Below are positions 1 to 11,180 of a DNA stretch of 64,000 nucleotides, piece by piece. Positions within the stretch are counted from its first letter, which is position 1. Every line of letters begins with the position of its first letter. The DNA comes from Chloranthus sessilifolius (taxonomy: Eukaryota > Streptophyta > Magnoliopsida > Chloranthales > Chloranthaceae). The stretch is from assembly GCA_021018995.1 (NCBI GenBank), contig CM037593.1, positions 5,112,088 to 5,176,087 on the forward strand. The letters run 5' to 3'. The position numbers and the translations under genes were made by a program. Under the pieces are notes generated by a model. It was given only the letters and a program-made list of their open reading frames with translations, ran no database searches and was not told where the DNA came from.

Positions 1-763
1 ATGATAATCGGTACTTCATGTTTGTTACTCCATAAGTACTTAGTTCACTGATATACAAATTATAAAAGGGAAAGAAAAAAAAAAAGAAACACTAAATCTA
101 GTTCTATCAATGTGTACAGATGACTGCTTGCAAACATAAGAAGCAAGGGGAATATCGGGGTCCCAGGACTAGGAGTATTCTTAGGCTCTTAGCCCTGTGA
201 ACATGAACTTGAGAGGTAAGAACAATGGGTACAAGGTTATCCCCACAACTACATGAGATGTAGGAAAAGTTCTGATTTTTCTAACTTCTAAAAAACAGAA
301 GTTTTATTTTCTTCCACATAGTAAATAGCTTTTTGGCTGGCTATTCACTATGGACTGAATTTCAACCTCAATATTGTCCACAGGTGGTGCTTAACCATTA
401 AAGGATGGTCATAATAGCATCGTCCAAACTCCAAACTACTAATCTCATCAACCTTGGTTTAATAGGGCATCGAACAAGTAAATCATAGCTAATAGACTTT
501 GCAGGAGTGCTTCTATAGAGGTATTAACTACACTAAGTCTAGCAAGAGTAATTCCCGAAGTGCGGGGTAGAAACTTCTTCATATGATAATCTAGACAACG
601 GAGTAATTATAATGCCTGCTAAGCTAGGGTAGGCGGTCAGCCTGCAGCACACTGGCAGATGGCCAAGACAATTACATATGCTCTTAATAGAGCCTTGGTG
701 TTGTCTGCTTAGTTCATATTTATAGGGTGGAAAACTTAGTAACTAATGATGAGGCTTTTCTTC
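1..763. other. Unannotated, AT-rich non-coding DNA
   Basis: I see no exon, RNA gene or recognisable transposon here. It lies downstream of the last visible CYP59 exon on that gene's strand, so it is probably intron. A search for the missing CYP59 C-terminal exons (end of the RRM, zinc knuckle) found nothing. Confidence 0.5.
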
Positions 764-1060
764 TTTTTTTTATCTATAAAGCAGCAATATATTAATCAAG
801 AGAAAAACAAAGAAAATACAAGAAAGGCATTACTGAGAGACTAAGGCCAAGGATCCAAAAGAGGCAAAGACCAAAAAAACTGACACACAAAGACCCGAGA
901 CAAGAACAAAAAAAGGGGAAAAAGAAGACTCATCCCCAGACTGGAGGGGACGCCAAAACGTGAAAGGAACATGCATCTCAACCTGGGGCTTCACTGCTAA
1001 CATCCCAAAACATCCCAAGCCACCTGAATCTCCAACCTACCTCGAGTCACACCTTTATCT
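764..1060 (-). mobile_element. 3' tail relic of an L1-type LINE
   Basis: A T-run at 764-771 is followed by a stretch that, read on the minus strand, ends in an AATATATTGCTGCTTTATAG-like sequence just before the poly-A. This is the same 3'-end layout as the longer LINEs in this window (T-run, a short ATC-AGTAA-like block, then AC-rich sequence). Only the 3' untranslated part and perhaps a few codons remain. I see no target duplication. Confidence 0.55.
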
Positions 1061-1231
1061 AGGATCACCCAACTAAGGCCGCAGCAAGGAAGTTAATGTA
1101 CGAATTACAGTAACAACAGATATGCCTTGCCTTTATTAAATTTCAAGCCTGACAAATATTAGTAAAGATTACATATTAACAAATTATTACAAGCTTTGAC
1201 TAATTCAATAGTACATGTAAGTAGATTAAAG
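1061..1231. other. Unannotated spacer between LINE relics
   Basis: Low-complexity AT-rich DNA with no coding or repeat signature that I recognise. Confidence 0.4.
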
Positions 1232-1680
1232 TTATGATAATATCATAACCATCACAGCCTTATCCCATCTATTTGGGGTTGGCTTTGCGCTCTCTCCACT
1301 CGTCTTTTATCAGCACTAAGCTCTCTGAAACATCACAATTCTTCATGGCCCTCCTCATTGCTTCCCTCCAAGTCTTCATTGGTCTTCCTCTTCTCCTACT
1401 TCCTTGTGTTTGTAGCATCCCAACCCCTTCATACAAGGTCCACTTCTAGCCTCCGATGAGCATGTCCAGACCACCTCATGCGAATTCTGTATTTTGTTCC
1501 TTTATAGGTGCCACTCTCAAATTTTCTATTATGTACCCGTTCAGCATCCATCTCAACATATGCATATCGGCCACAATAATCTATCTTCTTGTCGCTTTTC
1601 GTAGCCCAATGCTTTGCTTGCTTGCCTCCATTTCATCCAACCGGCACTTATCCTATTTGAAACGTCCTAAATAAACTTTT
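1232..1680 (-). mobile_element. RTE-clade LINE, 3'-terminal relic
   Basis: The minus strand reads the end of a plant RTE reverse transcriptase. An R-W-S-G-H-A-H-R block is followed by a basic R-R-R-G-R-P-M-K-T-W block, then KANPK, a stop and the ATAAGGCTGTGATGGTTATG end typical of plant RTE elements (GGGATAAGGCT followed by a short simple repeat). Only about the last 130 codons survive. RTE is a different LINE clade from the L1 elements elsewhere in the window. It is 5'-truncated and has frame damage, and I could not define a target duplication. Confidence 0.75.
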
Positions 1681-1725
1681 AAAGGTAGAAAAGCAAAATT
1701 GAGGACTTTGATCGACTTATATCAT

Positions 1726-2681
1726 TTTTTTGATCGGTAAAAACTCAATTCCATTGCAAACAACACCGGCGAGAAGCTGAGAAAGGATACATGGAGGGAA
1801 AACGACAAAAAACAGCAAAAAAGAAAGAACAGGAAACAAAGAAAGGCAGGGCTCCGGAGGCGAAGCAGACCCCCTCCGCACGGGGCTCCGGGGAACTAAG
1901 CGATAACGCCTTCTGAGTCCCAGTTCCCACCCTTTTCGCAAGGAATCCACAGAAACATGAGGTCTCTAATACGCTTTAGAATTGATCCAAACGGGCGGCG
2001 CTTCGATCGAACACCCGGTTGTTCCTTTCAAGCCATAAACCCCAAAGAACCACTAAGGCAGCCACTCTCCAAAAGCTCTAAGGGTGCCGGAAAATCTGTG
2101 GCCATACCAAGAGACCAGCAACTAAGGAACCGATTCCGGGAGAACCCAACTCAACTCAAAAGACATCAAAAGGGAATTCCATATTTTGGAGGCCACCCAA
2201 CAGTGGATAAAAAGATGGGAGACTGACTCTTCGGCACTAAGACACATCGGGCACCGGTTAGGGATATCTTTGCCTCTTAGCAACAGCTGATCCATCGTCA
2301 GAATATGCCCGAGAAATGAAGTCCAGCAGAAGAACTTCACCTTCGGCGGGCCCGGGGCTTTCCAAATGAAGTTCCAGTCAACCGTAATCATCGGACGGCA
2401 AGAGAGAATCCGGTGGGAAGATTTAACCGAGAAGATTCCATTCTTTGACGCCAGCCAAATGCGGGCATCCCTTTGTTGCTGATTTTGCTTAGCACCACAA
2501 AGGAGCAAAAGGCGTTAGTACTGCCTCATCTCATCGTCGGAGAGAGACCTCCTAGTGACTATGTTCCAAACGGGAGCTCCTCCAATGACAGTATACATCT
2601 CCGCTAGCGAGGCTCGTGGATTGACCACGACGTTAAAGATACTCGGATATAAAGAACTCAGGGGGTAGAGCTCGATCCACG
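1726..2681 (-). mobile_element. 5'-truncated L1 LINE with 16-bp target duplication
   Basis: A minus-strand L1 remnant of 956 bp is bounded by a perfect 16-bp direct repeat, GATCGACTTATATCAT, at 1710-1725 and 2682-2697. The poly-A tail appears as the T-run that begins the insertion. Minus-strand coding at about 2508-2122 is the zinc-binding reverse-transcriptase domain (zf-RVT): W-K-A-P-G-P-P-K-V-K-F-F, then the C-P-M-C and H-L-F-I-H-C pairs. It represents the C-terminal end of ORF2 plus the 3' UTR. The clean duplication marks this as one target-primed insertion. Confidence 0.9.
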
Positions 2682-2925
2682 GATCGACTTATATCATGTG
2701 AAATGCCAAACTAACTGAACACGATATTAAAACAGGGAAGCTGATAATATACTTTGATTCAATAGTGAACCAACAAGATCCTGTCCATTAACTAATAGCA
2801 TCTAGAATTTTTGCTCTATACAGAATGGACTAAATATTCTACGCTCAGTTCTACTGATTCGTCCATGACATATAGAACTCCTGGCCTATGTTTCCTAGAG
2901 ATTTCGAAGTGTAATCATGCACGTC

Positions 2926-3154
2926 CACAGATCAAAAATCCGGAAATCAGGTAAGTATTGTTGAGCTCCAAAAGCGGTACGTACCAGATGATACGTATCG
3001 ATTCCGGACGATTCATTGGTATGTATCATCCGGAACATTCAAAAATTGTATGAGAGGCACTGGTATTGTACCTTGAATGTACCGTACCGGTGACCACCGA
3101 TACCGATATGTATCGGACAATACGTATCGGTATCAGACGAGATTTTGATCTATG
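2926..3154. mobile_element. GTATCGG-rich MITE, hAT-like (weakly bounded)
   Basis: Near-inverted ends, CACAGATCAAAAATC on the left and the complement of CATAGATCAAAATC on the right, enclose a core full of GTATCGG/CCGATAC motifs. The core resembles the bounded MITEs at 11763 and 13024 and the ends of the large hAT at 47522-53040. I could not find a convincing 8-bp target duplication, so the exact ends are uncertain. Confidence 0.55.
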
Positions 3155-3392
3155 TGAATGACACTTGTATTTTAATTTTATGAAGCATCACGCCACAAAC
3201 ATGCTGTATCTGGGAAAGATAGCTCCTAGCAATGAAACATAACACAACCATAAGAGTGACAAATCAAAGTTTAACACAAGAAGATAGTCGACAAAAGAAG
3301 CAAATTACTAAAGGGTACCTCTGTTTGCGCCTACCAGTTTACTAGTGGGCGCCTACGTAGAGAACCATTGACTGCATTGAATCAGACGATGG

Positions 3393-3846
3393 TGAGAAAT
3401 GTTTCCGAAATGTCCTTGATATTGGAATGCATTGGTATTGGTACATGAGGCCAAATAAGGTCTCAGGTAAGTATGTTCTAAGTGCCATGGATTGACATAA
3501 GTATGACTTTGTTCTCAGGTTTCTGGAGACTTCTAGAGATATGAATTTCTGTGTTTGTGATGATAACTATTTTATCCAAAAGGAAACATTTGGTTTCATG
3601 TAAAAAAGTGTTTGATGCATCTAACCTCGTTGATTTACTCTTAAAGAGGTGGTTCATTTGCGTGAATGTCCAGATTCATTACTTACGATAGGGATGGAAA
3701 ATTTTCGAGCCATTTTTTGAAAACGTTTGTCGAAAATATGGGTATTGGGCTGAATTATAGTAGCTATAATCATCAATATATGTGTGCATGAGTTGCGTTA
3801 CATAATGAATCATGTGATCGTGCTCAAGGAATCATAGCGGGGGAAG
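3393..3846 (+). promoter_or_regulatory. LINE-1 5' UTR / probable internal promoter region
   Basis: This stretch lies inside the target duplication but before ORF1, so it moved with the LINE as its 5' UTR or as a 5' transduction. A 21-bp block ATGAATCATGTGATCGTGCTC at 3805-3825 recurs at 3847-3867, where it forms the start of ORF1. The upstream ATG opens only a very short frame. LINE-2 has a different, shorter leader, which makes a transduced or variable 5' end possible. Confidence 0.6.
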
Positions 3847-6126
3847 ATGAATCATGTGATCGTGCTCCGAGCTGGAGATTGGATTTGTGGACTTTGTCAT
3901 AATGTAAATTTCCGCCGGCGGGCTATTTGTCATCGAAATGGATGTCGGGCCAGCCGGGCTTTGGGAAAAGATATAGCACCGGCCGATAATGATTACCAGA
4001 AAATGGCTTCTGGGAAGCAGAAGGTTTTAAGTGAGGCACAATGCCGAGATATTGATCGTGGTTGGTCGGTGGTCACCAGGAAGAACCGGTCAGTGCCTAC
4101 GGTCCCGGCTGCCGGCCTCCGCCCCAAACTGTCATTTGCGGATGCGGTTGTTTCATGCAGGAAGGAATCTGCGCCGATGAGGGCCCTCTTCGTAGATGAC
4201 CCTCTTTCGGGTGTCCTTCACCTACAATCTACACAACTGCGGGCTCTGGAGACTAATCTAAGACACTTCTAGGTCGTTATTCATACAAATACGGATTGCT
4301 TAGCATTGTTGAATGTACATCGTTGGGTGAATTACAATTGGGAACTTGGAAAGCGACCTAAACTATCTACAATTTCTACATCCATGTTCCTACTACAGTT
4401 CGGGTCAGAGGAAGGTGCTTTGGAGCTCCTTGGCAAAACGCGGATTTTCATTGACGGGTGCCTGGTCTCTTGTCGGCGCTGGGAGCCCTCGGTGAGCGAG
4501 GTTCGTGTTCCGGTGGAGGAGGAAGGGGTTTGGGTGCATATCTTTGGGCTTCCACTCCATGCGTGGTCCCCGGAGGTGCTATTGGAGATTGGGAACCGAT
4601 GTGGTCGGTTCATCCAGGTTGACCGACGTTCCGCGGATCTCTGGACCATCACGCACGCTCGGATCCTCGTTGCGGTTGACTCTGTCGCTGCCATCCCGCG
4701 TCTCATCAAACTACGGATTGGCGGCTTTTGCTATCAGCTCGTTGTAGAGCTCGAGAGGGTCGAGCGGACGGTCTTCGACTATCAGTCTCTCCAAGCTATG
4801 CCGGGGTTCGAGTCCGTGGGTCTGTGCATAGTCGGTGATCCGGTAGTAGAGGTTCAGCCGGTTCGGGATCCAATCGGACATGGAGGGGCTACGCCGGATG
4901 GGATACCGACGGGATGCTCGCAGACGTGCTCTCCCACGCGCACATCGAACGGGAGGGGGGGTCGCCGCCCTCCGACGGATAAGTCGGGTCCCGCTGAGGG
5001 GGCTGATACTCGACTCATCGGATTCACTCATCCCTCGCTGTTTGGGGGTCGGGAGGATGGGGTCGTTGTTGCGGTACCGGAGGTGGCTGTGGTGACGGAG
5101 TGGCAACCTCCGACTAGATCTACGACTCAGATTGATGCGTACGAGGATGTCGAGAAGGAACACCTGTACAGACATAGGTTAGGTGAGATCAGAGGTCTGG
5201 CGGCGGAGACGGAGGCCCTCGGAGAACGTACCTGGGATCCTATGGTACATGAGCTCGACGCCTTCTGATCACGAGTCCTTTGCTCAACGAAACCTTTTAG
5301 GGTTTATCGACGAAGGAGGAAAGGTGGGTTGGTACCTCGGGATGCGGTGGGGTATCGATGGCCGACACGTCGATGATCTTTCGAAGGTTACCGAATCGCT
5401 CGACTTTCGTTGCTGATGGAACTGTGTAGATCCCGCGACCTTTATATGGGGGTGTTGACGGGTTTGCAATCCCGATCAATGACACGTGGAGCGCTGACGT
5501 GGCACTTGGGGGACTTAAGTTGCTATAGACCCGATTTGGATCTTGACGGGTCTCGGGTGCCCTTTTTGCCCACTCTTGGGTCTCCATCTCAAGATGCTAG
5601 GGGGGTCGGGCAGACGGAGTTGTGGGGCCGGGTTGATGAGGGCCCAGTTTCCCCCTTACTACTTAATACAGGGGAGACTCACGGGACCACAAGTAGAGGA
5701 GGGTTACATTCTAATGAAGGGGGACACATCCTCAGGATCGGCAGACCCGAAGGGGCCTTGACGGATGAGTTGGGGGATGCTACGAACATGGTTGATCTGT
5801 ATGAGCCCTCGGATCAGGCGGGGGATGGGCTCGCTGTTGAATCCCGATCCCACAAAGACATCCGACCACTGCCACTGTGTTCTCATGGGGTTTTTGGAGA
5901 TGACGATGGGTTGCCCATGGGGGATGAATTGGAAGTTGATAGATTAATTGATGTGGGTCGAGATCTTGGTATGTCTTTCGATGGATCGCACGACGAGCTA
6001 CGGGCGGTGTTTGGTTCGGTTGTCTCTACTCGTCAGGTAGCCAAAAGCAAGCGGTGGGGTGGATCCAAAGAGCTTCGCTGCATGCAATGGGGATGTCGGA
6101 TGGGACAGCGGTGGGGAAGTGCGTAA
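3847..6126 (+). pseudogene. LINE-1 ORF1 (RanBP2-type zinc finger + DUF4283), broken
   Basis: This is the RNA-binding, gag-like protein of the L1, about 760 codons in one frame. Residues about 10-33 form a RanBP2-type zinc finger: G-D-W-I-C-x2-C, an N-F-x-R-R core, then C-x4-C. DUF4283 follows at about residues 140-290, with VWVHIFGLPLHAWSPEV and the CGRF...VDRRS..LW block. Next come a proline/glycine-rich linker, a W-D-P-M block, a basic FRVYRRRRKG motif and a conserved C-terminal block (LGMSF-x-G, then ...WG). In-frame stops interrupt it, including TAG at 4270-4272 (TGG in LINE-2) and TGA at 5266-5268. The start was chosen because the zinc finger begins just after it. The zinc finger is unusual for plant L1 ORF1 as far as I know. 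Confidence 0.82.
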
Positions 6127-6150
6127 GTAGGGGCCAGGATGGGCGCTACG

Positions 6151-9100
6151 GATGAGAATCATGAAGATGCTTACATGGAATGTCGGAGGAATTAATGGCG
6201 GTCGAGCGGGTGAGTTAAGCGGTCATTCTTGTTTGCTAAGCGGAGGTGCTCACTACGAGGAGGCAAGTAATTTCTGCAATCGAGGAGGAAAGTTCGTCCA
6301 TCCTTGGCAGGGTTGGATGGGACTAGGTTGGGGCGGACTCCGCTGGTGCCTCGGGGGGCATTTTGGTAGCTTGGCAAACCAGGATGTTTGACAAAGAAGA
6401 CGAAGAGGTGGGGCTGTACTCGGTCTCAGTTGTATTGCGAAATAAGGCGACGGGATCTCAATGGGTTTTTGCTGGTATCTATGGGCCATCTTCGGACTCC
6501 GAACGGCGCGACTTCTGGTTTGAATTGGCGGCTATGGCGGGTCGGTGGGATTATCCTATATGCCTAGGAGGGGACTTTAATGCGATCAGGTGGGAGTTTG
6601 AGAAGAGGGGTGGTATGCCTAATGCGAGAGTGATGCGGGACTTTAACACATTCATTTCCGACTGGGGGCTAATGGATCTCCCGCTCTCGGGGGCTCGCTT
6701 CACATGGTTGAATCAACGGGCGAACCCCTCGCTTTCCAGATTGGACAGATTCCTTGTATCGGCAGAATGGATTCAATTGTTCCCGGGGGCGAGATTGGAT
6801 GCTCTTGCTCGGCCAATCTCCGATCATCGCCCGTTGTTGTGCACGTCGGATTCAAGCGGGAGGGGGCCGATCCCGTTTCGGTTTGAGAACATGTGGCTGT
6901 TAGAGGAGTCCTTTCGCGAACATGTTACGGTGTGGTGGCGGGAGAAGACTTACACGGGAACTGCCGCATACCGATTTCTCTCCAAGCTTCGTCACTTGAA
7001 GGAGCGGATTAAGGAATGGAATCGGACGGTGTTTGGAAAGGTGCAGGCCCGGAAGGAAGTCCTGCTGGGGAGGTTAAAGACTTTCGACGATTTGGAAGAA
7101 GAGAGGGATCTAAGTGGGGAGGAGAGGGAGGAACGGCTGGGACTGAAGATGGAGTTTGGTAGCGTCTGCAGGTCCGAGCAAATCTGCTGGATGCAAAAAA
7201 CCCAAAGTTAAGTGGCTAAAGGAGGGGGATGCAAACACTAAGTATTTCCATATTGTGGCGAATGCTAAATTTCAGTCTAAGGTCTTGAGGAGGATTGTGG
7301 TGAACGGGGATACGGCTGAGGGGGAGGACCAAGTTCGCGAGAAGGTGGTTGAGTTCTATAAATCGTTATACATTGACGATGGGTTCACGCGTCCTCAACT
7401 GGAGGGGGTGCCTTTTCAATCAATCTTGGTAGCGGAAAGGGCGGTGCTGGAACAGAATTTTATGGAGGAGGAAGTGTGGCGTGCTGTCCGATCCGGGGGA
7501 CGGAATAAGGCACCTGGCCTGGATGGGTTCACGATGGAGTTCTTTCGGGCTTTTTGGGATCTCATCAAGGCGGAGCTGATGGATATTATGGCTGAATTTC
7601 ACGAGAATGGTTTCATCGGGAGGGCGCTTGGATCCACTTTCATCTCCCTCATCCCAAAGCGAGAGGGGGCTGATGGCATCTCCGACTTTCAGCCCATTAG
7701 TTTGACAAACTGCACCTATAAAATCATGGCTCGAGTGCTGGCAAACAGATTCAAACCTCTGATGGTCACTCTTATTTCAGGGAACCAAGGGGCCTTTGTG
7801 AAGGGAAGACAGTTGGTCGATCTGGTTGCCGTGGCGAACGAGACTATCCACTCTGCTCATCTTCAGCGATGCCCCGCGGCAGTTTGGAAAGTGGATATGG
7901 AAAAAGCCTATGACCGGGTCAGCTGGGCGGCGCTGGACTACATGCTTGGAAGGATGGGATTTGGTGATCATTGGCGAACATGGATGAGGGGCTGTTACTC
8001 CTCCGCATGGTTTTCGATTATGATCAATGGGGCCCCAGCTGGGTACTTCAAAAGTTCTAGGGGCATACGCCAGGGGGATCCTCTATCACCCTTCCTCTTC
8101 AATGTGGTGAGTGAGATACTATCCCGCTTGCTCCACCAGGCTAGGGAGCGGCAACTACTTTCGGGGATCCGGGTGGGAGGGCACGGCAGCTGTATTACAC
8201 ACCTACAGTATGCGGATGACACGATCCTATTTGGGAAGGCTAACGACGCTGAGTTCCAGGCGCTCGGGGATGTTCTTCAAGTATATGAGGCCATCTCGGG
8301 CCAGCGCACTAACCTTCTTAAATCCTCCATTACGAGCATTGGTATTGGTCAGGAGGAGTTGGAGGAGTTGGCAAATTCTGTTGGATGTCCCATCACACCA
8401 ATGCCTCTTACCTATCTCTCGGGCTCCCTTTGGGCATCAGAAAATTATCGGTTCGTGATTGGCAACCGGTCGTCCATCGCTTTGAGCAACGGCTGTCCAC
8501 CTGGAGAGGGAAACTTATGAGTAGTGCTGGCAGGCTGGTTCTCATCAAGGCGGTTTTAGCTTCTTTACCCATTTTCTATATGTCGATGTTTCACTGCCTG
8601 GCGACGGTAATACACAAGCTTGAGAGGATCCAACGATCCTTTTTGTGGGAGGGATCGGGATTGGGTCGGAAGTGTCATCTCGTTAGATGGGAGGTCTGTC
8701 AGTTACCTATCGCATGTGGGGGGTTGGGTATTCGCTGCCTCAGGCGGACCAACAAGGCGCTGCTTGGGAAATGGTTCTGGAGAGCGGGTACGGATGTTGA
8801 TGAGCTGGGCGTGGCGAGGTGCTGGTTGAAAATATGGGCATGCCTGAATGGGGCATATGCAGGGGCCCGGGCAGCAGATCGGCTTGGTGAAAGGGTCATG
8901 CGGATCCGCCCAACTTTCGTAGAGGACTGGCCTTCAAATGGGGATGCGGTATCAAGATTCAGTTTTGGGATGACGTATGGTTAACACCCTACAATCTGAA
9001 ATCCACGTTTCCGGCTATCTATGCTCTCTCACCCAACCAGGGGGGGGTGATTCACCAGTTTGTCTCAACTGATAATGGGGCTGTGGTCTGGAATATTAAT

Positions 9101-9755
9101 ACGCGGAGATCTCTGAATGACCGTGAGTGAGGAATTGGCCTTGACCTTCTTCACCATCAGACTGAATGACGAACGGGAGTGGATCAGAGGGTGTGGGCTC
9201 CGAGTCCAAATGGTGAATTTACGGTGAAAAGCTGCGATGATCGAGACTTCGTGGGTGCTTTTCGAGGGGCGATGGCTGTGGAAAGTTCCTGTCCCCTACA
9301 AGGTCAGATTCTTCGTGTGGACCCTATGTAAGGGTAAAGTTCTCACGCGGGATCATCTGATGAGGAGGGGGATTGATGTTGCGACGACCTGCGTCATGTG
9401 CGGTACGGGTGAGGAGACTGCGGCGCACCTCTTCCTTCACTGTAGTATGGCCACCTCCATCTGGAATGCTGTACTCAGCCTCTCGGGCCTGAGTTGGGCT
9501 ATGGCAGAGACCCCTTACCAGCACCTACTGAGCTGGGCCCCGCGCGGGGGATATGCAACAACTCACCTGCAAACTAGATGTGCTGTTTTCGCGGTTTTTT
9601 GGTGCATCTGGCTGGAGCGAAACGCCAGAATTTTTGAGTCTACTAACAGACCTATGGGTCTCATTGTCAAATCCATCATGGACCTTGTCGGCTTTTGGGG
9701 AAGGGATGGTACGAGGGGGAGTGGACATGCTTTCACTGGATGGGATCCAGGCTGA
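6151..9755 (+). pseudogene. LINE-1 ORF2: endonuclease, reverse transcriptase, zf-RVT (frameshifted)
   Basis: Encodes the nicking and copying protein of the L1. An APE-type endonuclease begins at 6151 (MKMLTWNVGG) and continues through GGDFNAIRW and SDHRPLL to about 6840. The reverse transcriptase spans about 7480-8260, with APGLDGF, QPISLTN, KVDMEKAYDRV, RGIRQGDPLSPFLF and the catalytic YADDTILF. The thumb region is at 8430-8760 and the zf-RVT domain at 9237-9560 (VRFFVWTL, CVMC, HLFLHC). The stop is near 9755. The frame changes near 6370, 7190 and 8420, and coding is lost between 8984 and 9237, so no functional ORF2 is made. Motif order and spacing are standard for plant L1. Confidence 0.9.
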
Positions 9756-9970
9756 GGGGGGTCTCCTACTTGTTAGTGGCTGCGCCTTTGCTCCCCTTTC
9801 TATTGTGTCTGTATATTTACTTATCGTCCTATTTTCTTTTTTCCTCTTTCTCTTTCTCGCCCCTTGCGGGTTTCTTTTGTCAGTTTTTCTGATTGTATTG
9901 GGTTCTCAGTGCCTTGCTGTGTTTCAATATATGACTTTTTACTGATCAAAAAAAAAAAAAAAAAAAAAAA
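9756..9970 (+). other. LINE-1 3' UTR and poly-A tail
   Basis: Pyrimidine-rich 3' UTR ending TTTTTACTGATC followed by about 22 A. The same ending, seen as its complement with a T-run, marks the 3' ends of LINE-2, LINE-4 and LINE-5, which makes this sequence a family signature. Confidence 0.85.
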
Positions 9971-10399
9971 ATCAGACGATGGATATCATTTTTCATCGCA
10001 ATCTTCCACAGAATAGATCTTGACACCATGGGCATACCATCAAACGGTCTCACATATCACTTAAAATTGACCCTAACATCACGAGGCACTCATTACGCTC
10101 AAACATGGCCCTATGGGCACTTTGGAAACAAAAACTGTATGTTTGATGTCCGCCCATGGTCTCAAGATCTATTCTGTGGAAGATTGCAATGAAAACGATA
10201 TCCATCGTCTGATTCAACGCAGTCAATGGTTTCTCCGCGTAAGCGCCCACCAGTAAACTGCTAGGCGCGAATAGAGGTACCCAGTATTAAAAAGTGCTAT
10301 GGTCACATTAAGACAAACAACTCACGACATAAAGCAACATTTCTGATACTCATTGGGAAGAGAACTTTTGTACAAACATGATGAGAGAGAAACACTCAC

Positions 10400-10455
10400 C
10401 AATGAAAGCATAGCATAAACTGTCTCCAGTCTTATAATCACGAATAATATCAGCC
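10400..10455 (-). CDS. CYP59: CYP59 exon i (RRM, RNP1 strand)
   Basis: Acceptor ACACAG. The first base completes Ser. The exon encodes ADIIRDYKTGDSLCYAFI and ends within the next codon, G|GTGAGT. SLCYAFI is the RNP1 strand. The next exon of the family (EFE..., end of RRM) is not found between here and position 1, so the next intron is at least 10.4 kb. Confidence 0.93.
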
Positions 10456-10574
10456 CTGTGTAAAGAACTTATGGTGTTAAAATAATAGTAATAATAAATA
10501 ATAAATAAATAAACCCTATGTAACATGATAGAAAGTAGCTCATAAATCAATAACAAGAAACTTTATACACTCAC

Positions 10575-10621
10575 GATACTACGTTTCCAAAACGTGAAAA
10601 AATTGTATTCAAATCCTCATC
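10575..10621 (-). CDS. CYP59: CYP59 exon h (RRM)
   Basis: A 47-bp exon with acceptor TGCAG. It encodes DEDLNTIFSRFGNVV plus two bases of a split Ser codon, with donor TC|GTGAGT. It forms the first helix and following loop of the RRM. Confidence 0.93.
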
Positions 10622-10743
10622 CTGCATTATAGTTGCATGTGTAACGTCAATCAAAGTGTCTTAATGGCAGAATCTAAAGAGCAATTATTTGTTTGATGAA
10701 TAAAGAGCACAGACACATTACATTGATTATCTAAATAAGAATA

Positions 10744-11180
10744 GGGATGGTCTCTCCTGACCATCATTTAAGCACCAAATTGGTGTTTAAATGATCGTAT
10801 ACCATCAATGGTTTAAGATGTGAGTGATCCACACCGTCAAAGTGATAGATCATAGATTGAAAGGCAACGGTCCCAAAATTTAGATTTTTTTAGATTTTTG
10901 AACCGTCTAACCTGTGCACTCTACAACCAACCGTTGTGCTTAATTTAATGGCTGATATTAATGTTCGCCAATCGGATGGTTTACATCCACAGATGGGCAT
11001 GAGTCTTTGGCTAAAACATTTTCTAGTGATGGATTACCACCTGAGCAACTTAAAATTGATCATAAATATGCGCCACATGTTCCACACTTCAAAGGTTTGA
11101 GATTAAAATTTGAAATTTGACGGTGGAAGACCATTTAAACACAATTTGGTGTTTAAATGTCGGTCAGGAGCCATTATCCC
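10744..11180. mobile_element. TIR element (MITE) in a CYP59 intron
   Basis: The ends GGGATGGTCTCTCCTGACC and the complement of GGGATAATGGCTCCTGACC are inverted. Just inside each end is an imperfect palindrome, TTTAAACACCAATTTGGTGTTTAAA-like (two 10-base arms), so each terminus can fold on itself as well as with the other. A diverged sister copy lies at 13692-14139. The flanking ATA/ATA could be a 3-bp target duplication but is weak evidence. Superfamily not assigned. Confidence 0.65.

Larger units (their letters stand above)
3393..9970 (+). mobile_element. LINE-1: near full-length plant L1 LINE
   Basis: A 6.58-kb insertion between 12-bp direct repeats ATCAGACGATGG (3381-3392 and 9971-9982). 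It ends in a poly-A tract of about 22 nt. Order: a 5' UTR of about 450 bp, ORF1, ORF2 (endonuclease, reverse transcriptase, zf-RVT), 3' UTR. The complementary arm of the host MITE confirms both edges independently. The element is close to full length but inactive: ORF1 has in-frame stops and ORF2 has at least three frame changes. It is nearly identical to LINE-2 (30475-36060) over long stretches and related to LINE-3 and LINE-4, so this L1 family was amplified locally. Confidence 0.92.
3313..10282. mobile_element. Foldback MITE split by LINE-1
   Basis: The left arm, 3313-3392, starts GGGTACCTCTGTTTGCGCC. It is the inverted complement of the right arm ending at 10282 (GGCGCGAATAGAGGTACCC). The arms stay complementary through the CAGTCAATGG and ATCAGACGATGG blocks and on through 9983-10200, giving an element of about 380 bp that is almost entirely one long hairpin. 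The L1 at 3393-9970 sits in its left arm and duplicated ATCAGACGATGG. I could not assign a superfamily because the flanking duplication is unclear. A related hairpin element lies at 38591-39009. Confidence 0.8.

Noticed and set aside
1456-1674. Plus-strand 72-codon reading frame
   Set aside because: It is the complement of RTE LINE coding on the minus strand.
5269-5480. Separate gene plus promoter between two ORF1 halves of LINE-1, suggested by ACACGT boxes
   Set aside because: A basic V-Y/F-x-R-K-R-K block is conserved here in LINE-1, LINE-3 and LINE-4 and continues the ORF1 frame in LINE-1, so this is damaged ORF1 coding and not a spacer.
5094-5619. Intron in LINE ORF1
   Set aside because: The segment absent from LINE-2 lies between GACGGAGT repeats and cannot be set to GT...AG borders in any register.
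9237-9755. Stand-alone zinc-binding host protein
   Set aside because: It is the zf-RVT end of LINE-1 ORF2, followed by the LINE 3' UTR and poly-A. The same holds for the similar frames at 2122, 19539 and 30670.
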